Source: Azolla caroliniana (Eukaryota; Polypodiophyta). Taken from it: a stretch of 64,000 nt of DNA. The position numbers were made by a program, and so were the translations under genes. Shown here piece by piece: positions 12,560 through 24,385 of the stretch. The stretch covers positions 20,894,001 to 20,958,000 of the forward strand of contig JBHGNT010000005.1 of the NCBI GenBank assembly GCA_043228905.1, read 5' to 3'. Under the pieces are notes generated by a model that worked only from the letters and a program-made list of their open reading frames with translations, was not told where the DNA came from and ran no database searches. Within the stretch, counting starts at the first letter, position 1; every line of letters begins with the position of its first letter.

Positions 12560-13235
12560 AAACACCATAGCCACATACACAACACAAAAACTAAATTAAA
12601 TAACAAAAGAAACCCTAGAAATACCGTATCCACATAAAAACTCAAAACAAAATTAGATCGAAGAAGAAGCCCTAGAAACAAAATGAGAAAAAGTAAGGAC
12701 AATAAACAATAGGAAAGGGGCCATAATAACAACAAACTGTAACACATAACACAAAACAGAATTCAAATCAAAGAACAAACACTGTATCCACATAAAAACT
12801 CAAAACAAAATTAGATCAAAGAAGAAACCCGGGAAATAAAATGAGAAAAAGTACAATAAACAATAGGAAAGGGGCCATAATAACAATAAACTGCACCATA
12901 ACACAAAACAGAATTCAAATCAAAGAACAAACACCATATCCACATAAAAACTCAAACAAAATTAGATCAAAGAAGAAGCCCTAGAAATAAAATGAGAAAA
13001 AAGAAGGATAATAAATAATAGGAAAGGGGCCATAATAACAATAAACTGCAACACATAACACAAAACAGAATTCAAATCATATCCACATAAAAACTCAAAC
13101 AAAATTTGATCAAAGAAGAAGCCTAATAAATCAAATGAGAAAAAAGAAGGATAATAAACAATAGGAAAGGGCCCATAAATAACAATAAACAGCAACACAT
13201 ACCACAAAACAGAATTCAAATCAAAGAACAAAACC
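12560..13235. repeat. About four tandem copies of a ~150-bp unit
   Basis: The phrase CCACATAAAAACTCAAA recurs at about 12630, 12788, 12940 and 13083 (spacing 158, 152, 143 bp). Between these, the phrases AATAGGAAAGGGGCCATAA and CACAAAACAGAATTCAAATC also recur in order. A partial copy follows up to about 13235. The array lies just 3' of the EF-hand gene stop (that gene is on the minus strand), so it is in its 3' UTR or downstream flank. Confidence 0.85.
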
Positions 13236-13396
13236 CTAGAAAGAAAAACTACCCGCAAATGAAATAAGAAGAACATCGGGGAAAAGAAGACCTTAGGGAA
13301 AGAACATCGAAATCAACAGCAAGATACCTATAAGAAAAACAAGAAAAAAAGCAAAAAAGCAAAAGAACCTGCCATTCTCTTTTCTTTCGTGTGGAT

Positions 13397-13807
13397 TCAA
13401 GAAGAAGCTTGTTCTTCGTGGTTAACCGCATCTTGAAGGATGCCATCGTCATCGATCACAACCTGTATGGGGGAAGTCCCAAGGCCAGTCGCAATGGCGA
13501 GCAAGATGTCACGCATCTGCGAGCAGAACTCGGAGAAATCGACTCTCCCATCATGGTCCGTGTCGAATTGCTCGAACACCGAGTTGTAGAGAGCCGTGAG
13601 CTCCTCGGGGGTCTTGTGGTCGGGCATCCCGAGGTGCGACTCCAGGAGCCGCATCTTCTCGAACGCGGTCCGTAGCTCCGATCGAGACAGCATCCCGTCG
13701 TTGTTGAGATCGGTCTCCTTGAACCGCACCTCCATGGCCGCTTTGAATGCCGCCTTGTCTTCCACGAAATCGCGGACCGTGGACCCGTCGAGAATCGCTA
13801 CCGGCAT
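13397..13807 (-). CDS. EF-hand calcium-binding protein, single exon
   Basis: The 136-residue protein has two canonical EF-hand loops: DLNNDGMLSRSE at about residues 34-45 and DTDHDGRVDFSE at about residues 83-94. Both carry acidic or oxygen ligands at positions 1, 3, 5 and 12 and the conserved Gly at position 6, so both should bind calcium. The first is preceded by the helix AAMEVRFKE and the second by LYNSVFEQF. No signal peptide, membrane segment or kinase domain is present. It resembles the small plant EF-hand proteins of unknown target, not calmodulin (which has four hands). The start at 13807 begins MPVAILDGSTV; upstream on the minus strand is a purine-rich leader. A polyadenylation region and a 150-bp tandem array follow the stop. 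Function beyond calcium sensing is not inferable. Confidence 0.9.
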   Translation of the reverse strand: MPVAILDGSTVRDFVEDKAAFKAAMEVRFKETDLNNDGMLSRSELRTAFEKMRLLESHLGMPDHKTPEELTALYNSVFEQFDTDHDGRVDFSEFCSQMRDILLAIATGLGTSPIQVVIDDDGILQDAVNHEEQASS

Positions 13808-13827
13808 GGCTGATGATCTTTCACTTG

Positions 13828-14140
13828 ACTTGACTTCTTCTCCTCCTTCCTCTGCTCTTGATTCTTGACTCTTGACTTTTTCTTCTCCTCCTTCCTCTGA
13901 TCTTGATTCTTGACTCTTGACTTTTTCTCCTTCCTCTGCTCTTTGAGTCTTGAGTCTTGACTTCTTCTTCTTCTCCTTTCTTTCCCTTATGTCTCTCTTT
14001 CTCCTTTCACTGCCCCCTGTTTCTTGTAAGGTGCACTTTCTCCCTCTTCCTCATTACTGGCAACTGCCCCTGTTTTATAATGTCTACTCTCTCCCTCTCT
14101 CTCTCTCTCTCAAAAATATCTCCTGTCACCATCAATGTCA

Positions 14141-14192
<52 letters not shown>
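13828..14192. repeat. Pyrimidine-rich leader repeats and (CT)n upstream of the EF-hand gene
   Basis: Three degenerate copies of a ~43-bp unit built on TTGACTTTTTCTTCTCCTCC and TCTTGATTCTTGACTC occupy 13828-13985. (CT)n runs follow at 14088-14111 and 14141-14191. On the minus strand these are GA-rich sequences in the EF-hand gene's promoter or 5' UTR. Confidence 0.75.
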
Positions 14193-14196
<4 letters not shown>

Positions 14197-14280
14197 CCTT
14201 GGTTTCACACTTGCATCCTATGTTGTTGGCATGTATTTTGGACATATATGCTCCATCCAATCCATACGCATCGACATGTG

Positions 14281-14535
14281 TTCGTGCCTAGGAATCGACA
14301 ACGGTTTGGTTTTGGCTTAACCATTTTGGCCTTTGTCCAAACCAAACTGGTTAAGCCTTGCCGATTTAGCCTTATTTGGTTTGACCCAAATCAGTTCGGT
14401 TCGGCTTGAGCCATCCCAAACCTAGCTCAAACCGTTTTTAAGGAAGCGTAAGCCTAAACCGAGCCACCAAACTACCAAACCCTTTTGACAGCTTGGTTCA
14501 GTTGAGTCGAGTCGTTATCGATTCCTATTCGTGTT
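14281..14535. mobile_element. hAT-like MITE, copy 2
   Basis: The body (14289-14527, 239 bp) begins TAGGAATCGACAACGGTTTGG and ends CGTTATCGATTCCTA, an imperfect inverted repeat. Flanks are TTCGTGCC (14281-14288) and TTCGTGTT (14528-14535), an 8-bp duplication whose only differences are two C-to-T transitions. The interior is similar to copy 3 (for example CCAAACCRAACYGGTTAAGCC). No ORF is present. Confidence 0.72.
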
Positions 14536-17188
14536 GTGTGTCCCGAGAAAACGCTCAACTACCAACCAAGATCCTACAACTTTACAACATTGGGTAAATA
14601 AATATTAGTAGTGCCTGGACAACCATGTGACGTTTTGTGGAGTTTCCTTTCACGACTTCGTATAAGCTTTGAACACGAAATGTGATCTCTTCGAAGAGTA
14701 ACCTATAAACAAACATTTCCCAAACACTTCACTCCTCTTGACTCTCCAACACACCATTTGGAAACATAGATGACATTGGCAAAATGGTTATGCGTATCCG
14801 AGATGATAAAGATTACCGCATTTGCATTATGAGCATATGCTACACTATCAAGGCCAACTGTGAAGGAAAAAGTCACAAGGATACTACGACTAGCTAAAGA
14901 CAGTTGGACAACCATCTACATGGGGCTTATTCTCACCTTAATTAACCATTGACAATGAGTTAGAGGTTTTAGCTGGACTTTGTGACTCACATATTGACAA
15001 TCACAATATAAGAACGAGGCATGTGTGCATAAGACAATATAGATTATGAAAAGTAGGCATTGATTGTTGACTTGAATGATGTGAAAGCCTAGATCTCTCA
15101 TATAAAAATACACTTTGAATGCCCCCCGAAATGATTGATTAATTTATACATTCATGAGGCTACATTTTCTTGAAATATTAATTTTCTAAGAAACACAAAC
15201 ATGATAGTGTCGTAGTAACCTTCAATTTGGCTATATTAGAGATGTTAATCATGGGCTCAATGTTGCATAAACTCTTCATAGCTTTAATATCAAATAATGC
15301 ATGTGAACATTGCACAACTACACTATTGATATTCACATTATTACGCATGAGAAAAGATGAAAGCATTAGTTCCTAAAAGGTGACATATAATACAACAAAG
15401 GTTAAGGAGGATAAAGGAGGGAAGCGGGAATGGTTGATTGTTAAAGAAATGAATAAATTAGTTATGGCATTGATCAATCATTGATCTTTTGACAATTATT
15501 TTCCGAAGAAATAAAGCAATATTTGCAAAATGGAACCAATCTTTGGGATGGGCCACCTATTCCAATACATTAAAGTTCTTCTTAGAAAATCTATATTTGT
15601 TTCCACCATGGTTTGAACCATACGTACCATACGTACATTCGCATTCGAGAATGTTCCTATCATTTGAGTATGGTAAGCAGGTTCCTCAAAGTATGGTAAA
15701 TACCATACTTTTGTATTCATTATTTATTATAAGGTAAAAAAATTTTAAAGCGAAGAAAGTTAAGGTAAAAAGTGTAAAAAAAACATAAGAATGTTTGCTA
15801 GAGCATTCGAGAATATTACGTATTATGGTTTCCACCAAGCAAATATGCTTCCAAGAGAAAGAGATGATGATGATAATATATATATATATTAATGTCCACA
15901 TATGGGCAAACATGATCCCCAACTAGGTAGCTACATAATGATAATTCAAAAAGTAGAAGTAAGACTTTAAATTAAAAACCAAGCTTGTTCTCAAATTTCA
16001 TAATTTGTATTTTCCATGAGTTTACTTTCGTGATCGAGTCATGATGAGCAAGATATGTTGTTGTCAATTATTCTATCCTTGTTAGGAGTTTGTGGAATTG
16101 AGTACAACTTTATTTAAATCTATATGAAAATGCTCAGCACAAAAAAAATTTGCAAGCTTTGTAATATCCAATTCCCAATTTACTAAGATTACGATTGAGA
16201 TAGACTGGTGATTTGCAGGTCACAAAATTGTTGCAGCCTAAATAGAATTGATGTATATCATAAACTAATTGTTATGTGTACAAGATGGCTACACAAGTTA
16301 ATAAAGAATGGGGAATAACAAGATCCAATAGATCGTGAGAAAGTGTGGTATAACTAGGGTACATAATTGTTAAAAAACGTGCATTCTATGTTTAGAATAC
16401 GTTTTAGAATACTGTAAACTTTTCTACATTTTAGAACTGCCATTTTTCAAATTTCCACATAAAATTTGACGTATTCTACGTAGTCTATGTATTTAACAAG
16501 TATTTATCATTTCAAAAAGTTTTTATTTTATTTTAAAAGTAAACTTTTTTTTTCAGAAAAAAACTTCAAATTTTGAGAAGTAAAAGTATTCTACATGTAT
16601 TGTAAGTATTTAACATATTTTAAGTATTTTATGTGTAAAGTTAGAATACTTAGAAATGGTTAGAATACGTATTCTACTTGTATTGTATGTTAAGTATTCT
16701 ACAACAATACTAGGATCACAATCTCATATTTCTTTTAGTGATGAAGTGCTTATTTGGAGGGCCATGGTGGGTGGATTACTTCTAGGACCTACTTTGCGAA
16801 GATGAAGTATTGATTTTGGATTGGTTTATTTTGCACTATTTTAAAGGAACATAGTTGACATCAATTTATTAGTTGTCATGTAGGAAGGGCTATCCTCAAA
16901 TTTATATATACAGTTTGAGCTTCTATAACCGGAGCATCAAAATCCTTGTTTTGATAGTTGTTTGGTTATAACTTATAATGTGTACATAATTTAGAATGCC
17001 TTCTCCACATTTTGAGATATCCTTTCATTATCTAAGGTATTGGGAATTATGACATAATTGGTGTATGCAAAATGCCTTTCTTTTTTATGCTCAATGTGGG
17101 GTTCAAAGACAAGTTTGATGATTGAAAGGTATACTAGTATGGTGGTTTTCCTTGCTCTATGGCACAAGAGGAATTAGAGGTTTGTATG
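14536..17188. other. AT-rich intergenic stretch, no gene seen
   Basis: No protein family is recognised on either strand. Between about 16365 and 16710 the words TAGAATAC and GTATTCTA (mutual complements) recur many times, giving a degenerate palindromic patch that may be another short non-autonomous element without clear ends. Confidence 0.5.
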
Positions 17189-17475
17189 CTAGCAAGTAAG
17201 AATCGACAATGTTTAGTTTTGGCTTAACGGTTTGGCCTTGTCCAAACTAAACCGGTTAAGCCTTACCTGATTTGGGAGTTTCAAACTTGAATGAATTGAT
17301 CCCTAAAATAGTTTAGGAACTTGTTCGGTTTGGCATGAGCCTTGCCAAACCGAGCTCAGACCAATTAAGGACACTCAAGCCCAAATCGAGTCGAACCAAA
17401 CCACTGAAGTGTTTAAAAATAATTTAATGGCTTGGTTCATGTTAGAGTCGAGCCATTGCCAACCGAGCTCAGACC
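17189..17475. mobile_element. hAT-like MITE, copy 3, right end lost or rearranged
   Basis: It starts at 17197 with TAAGAATCGACAATG after CTAGCAAG and follows the interior of copy 2 up to about 17462 (GGCTTGGTTCATG then GAGTCGAGCC). The expected right terminus (CGATTCTTA) and the second 8-bp flank are not found. Instead, an internal phrase AACCGAGCTCAGACCAAT is repeated at 17463, suggesting a local rearrangement. Confidence 0.55.
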
Positions 17476-18994
17476 AATATATGCATTGGCCGTTACCGTA
17501 CGGGTATATATAAGTTCATGATGATGTATTTAGAGATGAGGGATGTCATGGGAACCCACATTGATTTTGTGATGAGCCAATAGACTATCATATTTGGTGA
17601 CCTTAGATGGTAAGATTGTATAGTAGAAGGTTATGCATTTAACCTCTACATTCCATTCTAGATTGATGAGACAAAAAAACACCCCCATAACTAACTATAC
17701 AACCATGACTGGTGTCGACGTAGCAATGTGTTTTTATGTTTTGTTTTATTTATTTGTATATTTAATTTTCGAATTTTCTTTCTTTATTTTATTTTATTAG
17801 CTAGTGTGGGCATGCTTCAACGATAACACAAATGCCCCGTGATGAAAAGTGCACCATCTAGCACTTGGTAGAAGGGTAGGACGTTGAGCATGTTGTTTAC
17901 TACTGGGCAATAGAGCGTGATGCCGAGGGCCACCAAACGGGACTCACATTTGCACAAGCACCTGTAATTCGTAGCAGCTCGATGTTGTCGGATTGCTAGA
18001 TGTAGTAAACCTGAAAAAAATACACACACACACCCAAACACGTATACATATACATATGGATTTGTATTAAAAAAAACACATATAAATTCATTTATTTAAT
18101 TTCTTTTTTAACAAAACAAAAAAAACATACTTCTAACCTTGTGCCACAGGTGGCCATAGTGACAAAACCCTAACCATGTAGTAAACATGTGAGACAAAAC
18201 TGACACATCAAAACACACATATTAACAAACCAAACAATTCTTGCCCATACGAGAGAAACAAAATCTTAACATAATTGAAAGAAGAATTCGAAGAGAAATG
18301 GAGAATATGGAAGTTCTTAGTTTCTTCTTCTTGGATCAAGACAATGCATGTTAATTCCTCTAGGATTAAGTAATATATTAAAAAAATAGCCAATACAAGA
18401 AAACATTAATCACGCTTTGATACCAATTGTAAGAATATAAATTAACGTGAGAGAAAGTTAAGGAAGAAAGGATGATAGTCCATTTGACCACCCCCTAGCT
18501 AATGTGAGAGAGGAATCTGATTCCTGCTCATACAACCAAGTACAGACATGAATCGTACCTAGGTGGTAAAGTTGTACCGTAGTATTCTACACACGAGGAT
18601 AAGTATGGTCATGCATGTAACATTGGGTTTGAAGAAAAAGGAGGTGCATGTGTATGAAACTAGAGCTTTGCAACACAATCAAAGTCTCTATCCAATATGA
18701 AAAAGATGACTAACTCCAAGTCATCTAGTCAAGTGCAATTGGAAAACTACAACCATTAGGTTCGGGGGTATGTTAAATATCCATCAATCACTTGAAATTA
18801 AGTACCTTGTCCGACGATACCAACATTGGCCCAATGTAATAATAAGGATATGACCCATAAACCGTAAATAAACGCCCCCAAAATGTTATAAATACTAATA
18901 GTCCAAGTAAGCAAGTGTGAGAGCAAATGTAAGGAGATGATTCACTAAGTGAACTATATAGCTCGCGCCATTGGCTTACTTAGAAGTGGTTGAC

Positions 18995-18998
<4 letters not shown>
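17476..18998. other. Intergenic, no gene seen
   Basis: AT-rich flank of the LINE insertion. Short ORFs show no domains. A small CA run lies at 18022-18034. Confidence 0.5.
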
Positions 18999-19041
<43 letters not shown>

Positions 19042-19044
<3 letters not shown>

Positions 19045-19126
19045 ACGGAACTAACCATAAGGCATTCACTCCTACCTGATCCCCATAACAATGAACCAAT
19101 GAGTATATTCCTAGCTTATGCTAGGA

Positions 19127-19130
<4 letters not shown>
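19042..19130. repeat. Left 89-bp direct repeat flanking the LINE (target-site duplication)
   Basis: It runs from CCCACGGAACTAACC to TATGCTAGGAAAGT and is repeated at 24297-24385 with four differences, all C/T transitions. A (CT)n tract (18999-19041) precedes it and another (19131-19168) follows it. Confidence 0.85.
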
Positions 19131-19173
<43 letters not shown>

Positions 19174-19567
19174 GGTCGTGCGCCACGCTGTCGTCGCTGC
19201 CGTCTGTGACGTCTGTCGCCGCCTGCTATCGAGCTGCACTCTCTCTCTCCCCCCCATCGTGCTGCTGTCGTCTGTTGCCGCGCTACCGCCTCTGACGTCC
19301 GTCGCCGTCTACTGCCGTCTGCGTGCAGGACGACCTATTGTCGTTCGTCATCATCCGTTGTAGTCGCCATTGTCGTTGCCGTGTTCTTCTCCTTCTTGTT
19401 CTTGAGGTTGCCGAGTGTCGCGTTTCTTTTCTTGGCGGCGCATCCTTGTTCTTTTAGCGTGCTCGTCGCGTGCAAAATGCTGATGTGACTACGACATACA
19501 CACAAACTCAGCTAAGTCTCGAACCCATTTATTTTATCCTTTTTTTTCTTTTCTTATTGACACTACA

Positions 19568-20374
19568 ATGTCTAAACGAAAGGAACACAAGGATACACAA
19601 GACGAGGCTATAAGTAAGGAGGACTTTTTGGATATGTTTAACCGTTTAACAAAAATAGAGATGGATATGAAAAAATGGGTGAAAGACGCCGAAACCCACA
19701 AGAAAAAAGATAGAGAGGAAAAAGACACCCTCAAGGCCGAAATAGAAAAACTTAAAGAGGAAAACACAAACCTCAAACAACAACTTAATGACATCAAGGT
19801 ATCCCGAGAGGACGGTGAAATATCCTCCATAGAGGATATAAAAGATGAGATCAAAAAAGTTAAAGAGGAGGTTAAAAATAACATAGAGTTAGCAAAAACG
19901 GGTTGGGTAGATGTGGTTAAAAGAAACATTAAAAAAGAAATAAAGGATGAAAATATTGTTAATACCACCCTCGAAGAGGAGAAAATGCGTCAGGCCCGAC
20001 GCCTAAATGTGCGTGTCATTGGGCTCAAGGAAGGTGCATCCCCAAACGAGGATGCACAAACACTTGGGAAAATATTAGGGTACACAACGACCCTACCTAT
20101 CACCAACGCTTGGAGGGCCGGACGCGACACAACTAGGAAGAGAGCCTTAGTTCTTCAATTTAAAGACTTAGACTCTAGAATCACTTTCTTTAAGAAGAGA
20201 CCAATTCTTTGAGGATTGGGTAGGGACGCTATCTATCTCGATGAAGACCTCACCAAGATGCAAATTGAGCATCGCAAGAGTTGTATGCCAAAGGTTATGC
20301 AAGCTCGTAAAGACGGGCATCGCGCCTTTTATCGAGATGGGCGAGTGATCATAAATGATCGCACTACTAATTGA
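19568..20374 (+). pseudogene. LINE ORF1 (coiled-coil RNA-binding protein), one in-frame TGA
   Basis: The frame begins at ATG 19568. Residues about 20-125 are Lys/Glu-rich with heptads typical of the coiled coil that trimerises L1-type ORF1 proteins. Residues about 145-215 form an RRM-like block (RRLNVRVIGLKEG and KRALVLQFKD). A TGA at 20210-20212 ends the open part at 214 residues, but the same frame continues with IYLDEDLTKMQIEHRKS and ARKDGHRAFYRDGRVI, the conserved C-terminal domain of ORF1p, to TGA 20372-20374, so the intact protein would have been 268 residues. The stop sits where an Arg CGA is plausible. ORF1p normally packages LINE RNA. Confidence 0.85.
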
Positions 20375-20410
20375 TGGCGTGTGGCCCATGTGACAAAAAG
20401 CACACTTAGG

Positions 20411-23400
20411 ATGACCTTATGGAATTGTAACGGCGCACTCTGAACACACCCCGGCCGCCTAGAGGGGATATTAAGGGAAGCAGATATAGTTTGCCTAGTA
20501 GAAACACACCAAAGCCCAAATAGGGGACTCCCACGAGTCGAAGGATTTCGTTGGGAGTCGGCTTTTAGACAAACCTCACGTCGATGCACTACCAGGGGAT
20601 TTGGAGGTGTCGCAATATTGTTTCGGAGGGAGCTACATAATAGGATAGAAATACTGAGCACAGACCCAGAAGCCCGTTTTATGTGGGTGAAAGTCTCCAC
20701 AAGCAAGGACAAGGCAGTAATTTTCGCCATTTGTTACTTTCCCCCGAAAGGCTCTCGTTATAATCTGGTTGTCGAGGCGAGATTAGTTGATGACGGAGTG
20801 CCACATGGGCCTTCCCCATATGAACCTCTATCGGATGACATAATCCGATATTCTTCCCAAGGAGAAGTATTCCTTGTAGGAGACTTTAATACGAGAACCC
20901 AATCCCGACAATGCACAATATTTCAAATGAATAGAAACCTAGAAATGGTAAATGTCGATCCTTCAGACATAGACACCACACGTAGATCAAAGGATCAAGG
21001 TGCGGACGCCACGAGCTTTGGCCATCATTTGCTCGAACTCGGTAGTCGGCACCAGATGGTCATATATAATGGTTTAGCCAAGTGGCCAGGTTCGGAAGAG
21101 CTCACATGTTTCCCACATGGAGGAGGGGAAAGCACAATCGATTATCTAATAGAACGCCTTGAAGCTACCCACATGATTAACTCCTTCCGAGTGGCCCGAT
21201 GTCCTCTTGGCGCGGACCATAGTTTCTTATACTTCGAGATAAAATGCGATATCTCTAACGTCACCAACTCTAGTCAACCATGCCATGACATCACAATACA
21301 TTTCACACATGAGCTCTCTGACATATATGCTCGACATGTTCAAGCCCATCTCTCCTCCCTTGATCCCTCCCTACCTTTAGAGAGCCTTAATACGAAACTC
21401 ACACACATCCTTCACTCTGCAACAGTTAGCAGTTTCCCATACACGAAACACTCTAATCAAGGTAAAGTACGATCTATGCCACAAAATAGATGGTATGATG
21501 AGGATTGTAGGTGCTTACATCGACAACTTACAATATCGCAACTCAGTGGTAGTATTACCTCAGTACAAGCTCGTAAAGAAATGCGCAAGATGACACGTCG
21601 TAAGAGACGAGCATGGGAGGCATCCCAATATTGGGAACTCTACCATATGCTCATGAGTAGCGATTGTGCCACTGCATGGAAGAGATTACGGGAACCAAGA
21701 CCACAAACACCCATCGAAGATCCCGAAACTTGGCACACTTATATAGAGAGACTTTACCAAATCCCAAACCAACCACCCATTCCAATGCCTTCTACACCCC
21801 GACCTACTGTGGGGACACTCTTCACGACCTCTAGGGTCACGAAGGTCATAAAGAAATTACAACATAGGAAGTCCATGGACCACACAGGATTGCGAGCAGA
21901 ACACATCATATACGTGAGAGAGTGCCTAGCTCCCTTGCTAACTCTAATCTTCAATTGTGCCCTCGCAGAGGGTTTTCCACCACAATGGACCATGAACACA
22001 GTGGCCCCCATACATAAAGGGGGGGACCCCATGGACCCAAATACTTATAGGACCATTATGATAGGTCATACCCTTGCTAAATTATATGGTGCAGGCAGAG
22101 CTTAGCGAGTATATGAAGACCTTAAATCTTTGTGCACCTGAACAAGCTGGCTTTAGACGAGCCTTCTCCACTATTGACCATATCTTCACACTTAGATGCT
22201 TAATTGACCAGACTAAGGCTCGCAAGAAGAAACTATATTGTTGTTTTGTGGACTTCCGCAAAGCCTTTGACACGGTCCCTAGAGAGCGGTTGTTTGATAG
22301 GCTTAAGAGCTTGAGGATACCAGATGACATGGTTTGGGCCATCTACGCACTATATGAACAAGTGTCCGGGTGTGTTCGATGCCCAGGCGGCATATCCGAT
22401 AGTTTCACTAGCACTATTGGTGTAAAACAAGGTTGCCCCTTATCTCCGACTCTTTTTGGGATCTACATTGATGAGATCACAGATTTTATTGCTCGTAAGG
22501 GAGGCAATGGAGTAGTCCTTGGGGATACGCAGGTGCGTATCTTGCTCTATGCAGACGACATAGTTTTGCTCTCTGAATCCGAACATGACCTACAAAGGCA
22601 CCTTAATGCCTTAGATGACTTTTGCACACAACGAGGATTGGTAGTGAATCTAGGGAAAACTAAAGTCCTTATCTTCCACACGTCGGCCCAAGTTAGAGCT
22701 AAGTTTCACCTAACTATCTCCCATAGCCCAGTTGAGGTGGTTGGATCATATGTCTATCTCGGAGTCACTTTCAGTGCCCGCTCAGGTAAATTTTCGATGA
22801 CACAAGCAACGAAGGATAGACTTACAAGAGGACATGCATCCCTCTCACTCCTCGAGAGACAATGCCACCAAGCATACTTCCAAGAGCCACGAACTAAAGG
22901 GTGGCTCTTTGACTCATTAGTGACTCCCTCTCTCATGTATGCATCAGCAGTTCGGGCCCCAGGACTACCATCTTTCATGTGGATGCAATTAGAGAGACCA
23001 TTGGTGATGATGTTATCACGCCAACTCCGAAGCAAATCGTCGGTCCCACATGACATTATTAGGGTTGAGTTCACTCTACCCCCTATGTTAGTAGAAGCAC
23101 TTTTTCAACTGGTAGTCTTTATACACAGGATACATAACCAACCACTTGATAGAATATCCCACCAAGCCTTTAAGGCTTCTCGAGCACTGTATGAGTCCGG
23201 CTATACTAGCTCATGGTATGGCATGATGGTGAGTTGGCTTCTTGCCAACGGTCTAGACATTAATAACCTCCCCCCCCTTAAGTACAACCACACGACGGAT
23301 AACACTTTAATCTCTCATGAGGACCGTAATAAAGTAATACGCCAAGAAATATGGCAAATTTATACTTGGTATAAATGGATCACCCCACTAGAGCCATTCC

Positions 23401-24116
23401 CATCTAAAATGTCGTACTATAAGGAACACTTTATGCACTTCTCTGAGTTAGGTTTTATCACGCACCCAAAATATCTAGATGTATTCTTACCACATGCACT
23501 AAGGGTTGCCATTGGTCAACTTAGAATATCATCTCACCAACTTGAGATTGAGAATGGACGTACTAATGGAGTCCCTAGGGAGGAAAGGCTATGTAGGTTA
23601 TGCCACATAGAGATAGAGGATGAGTACCATTTTACATGCAAATGCCCCACCTATGCTGAGATAAGGGCAAAATACCAAGACATACTTGGTTCCTCTCCCA
23701 CCCTCCCTAAACTATTAGATACACTAGATATAAAGAAATTAGGTAGATACATCTTAGAATTGAAACAACATAGAGAGAATAAATTACAAAACGTTGATAA
23801 TAATGTTGCTAATGTTTACCAACATATAACAAATGAAGTTTTTCAGGAACAGGGGGAGACAATGAATGTCGACACACCTGCACCACTCAGACTTTTCCTT
23901 GATGAAGCAGAAAATCAAAGAAGAACCAAACGCCCTCGGATGCCGGGTTTCAAAGCAACTCGACGAGATGTAGAAGCAATAAAGAAAATACGGGAACGTG
24001 AACTACACCGCCTAGAAGCCATGGCTAGGGCACTCTATGCATCAGGACCATGGGTCACACCCACACCAAAAACTTTTGACCTCCCACTTCTTTTTGAGAG
24101 ACTTGGGTGGAAATGA
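20411..24116 (+). pseudogene. LINE ORF2: endonuclease-reverse transcriptase, TGA plus frameshift
   Basis: The presumed start ATG at 20411 begins MTLWNCNGAL, the first strand of an AP-type endonuclease; a TGA at 20441-20443 follows. Endonuclease motifs are VCLVETHQ, VFLVGDFNTR, STIDYLIE and GADHS. The RT shows DHTGLRAEH, APIHKGGD, QAGFRRAFSTIDHI, VDFRKAFDTVPR (motif A), GVKQGCPLSPTLFGIYID (motif B) and LLYADDIVLL (motif C), so the catalytic aspartates are kept. A frameshift near 22085-22100 splits the frame just before QAGFRR. The C-terminal knuckle is C-x2-C-x8-H-x4-C in CRLCHIEIEDEYHFTCKC at about 23592-23645. The original protein would have been about 1,235 residues. It normally nicks the target and primes reverse transcription there. 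Confidence 0.93.
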
Positions 24117-24296
24117 GATTAGGCTTAGTGCAAAGTTTTGTACACTACTAGAACTTTCTTAGCTTAAGCTATTTTCTTTTATTTTAGTTTTGATGATTGG
24201 ATAAACACTCATTTTTGTTGTAACCCAATTGTCTCATGGGCCAAATTTGGCCTTAGAAGACGTTAATATATCTTTCTTTCTTTCTTCTCTCTCTCT

Positions 24297-24385
24297 CCCA
24301 TGGAACTAACCATAAGGCATTCACTCCCACTTGATCCCCATAACAATGAACCAATGAGTATATTCCTAGCTTATGTTAGGAAAGT
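24297..24385. repeat. Right 89-bp direct repeat flanking the LINE
   Basis: This matches 19042-19130 at 85 of 89 positions. It continues into the original flank (AGAGACTACAACTTT), while the left copy runs into the LINE 5' end. Confidence 0.85.

Larger units (their letters stand above)
19131..24296 (+). mobile_element. Non-LTR retrotransposon (LINE, L1-superfamily type), two ORFs, damaged
   Basis: The element has a GC-rich 5' UTR (to 19567), ORF1 with coiled coil, ORF2 with AP-type endonuclease, reverse transcriptase and C-terminal Cys/His knuckle, and a short 3' UTR (24117-24296). It does not end in poly(A): the tail reads TATCTTTCTTTCTTTCTTC and then (CT)n. Both ends abut CT-rich DNA, and an 89-bp duplication brackets it. 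Two in-frame TGA codons and one frameshift make this copy inactive. The 5.2 kb length is full or nearly full size for a plant L1-type element. The knuckle and RT wording look unlike the common angiosperm L1 proteins that I recall; clade placement needs a phylogeny. Confidence 0.92.

Noticed and set aside
19118-19363. 81-codon ORF at the LINE 5' end
   Set aside because: It starts in the (CT)n tract and runs through the GC-rich 5' UTR upstream of ORF1, without conserved features.
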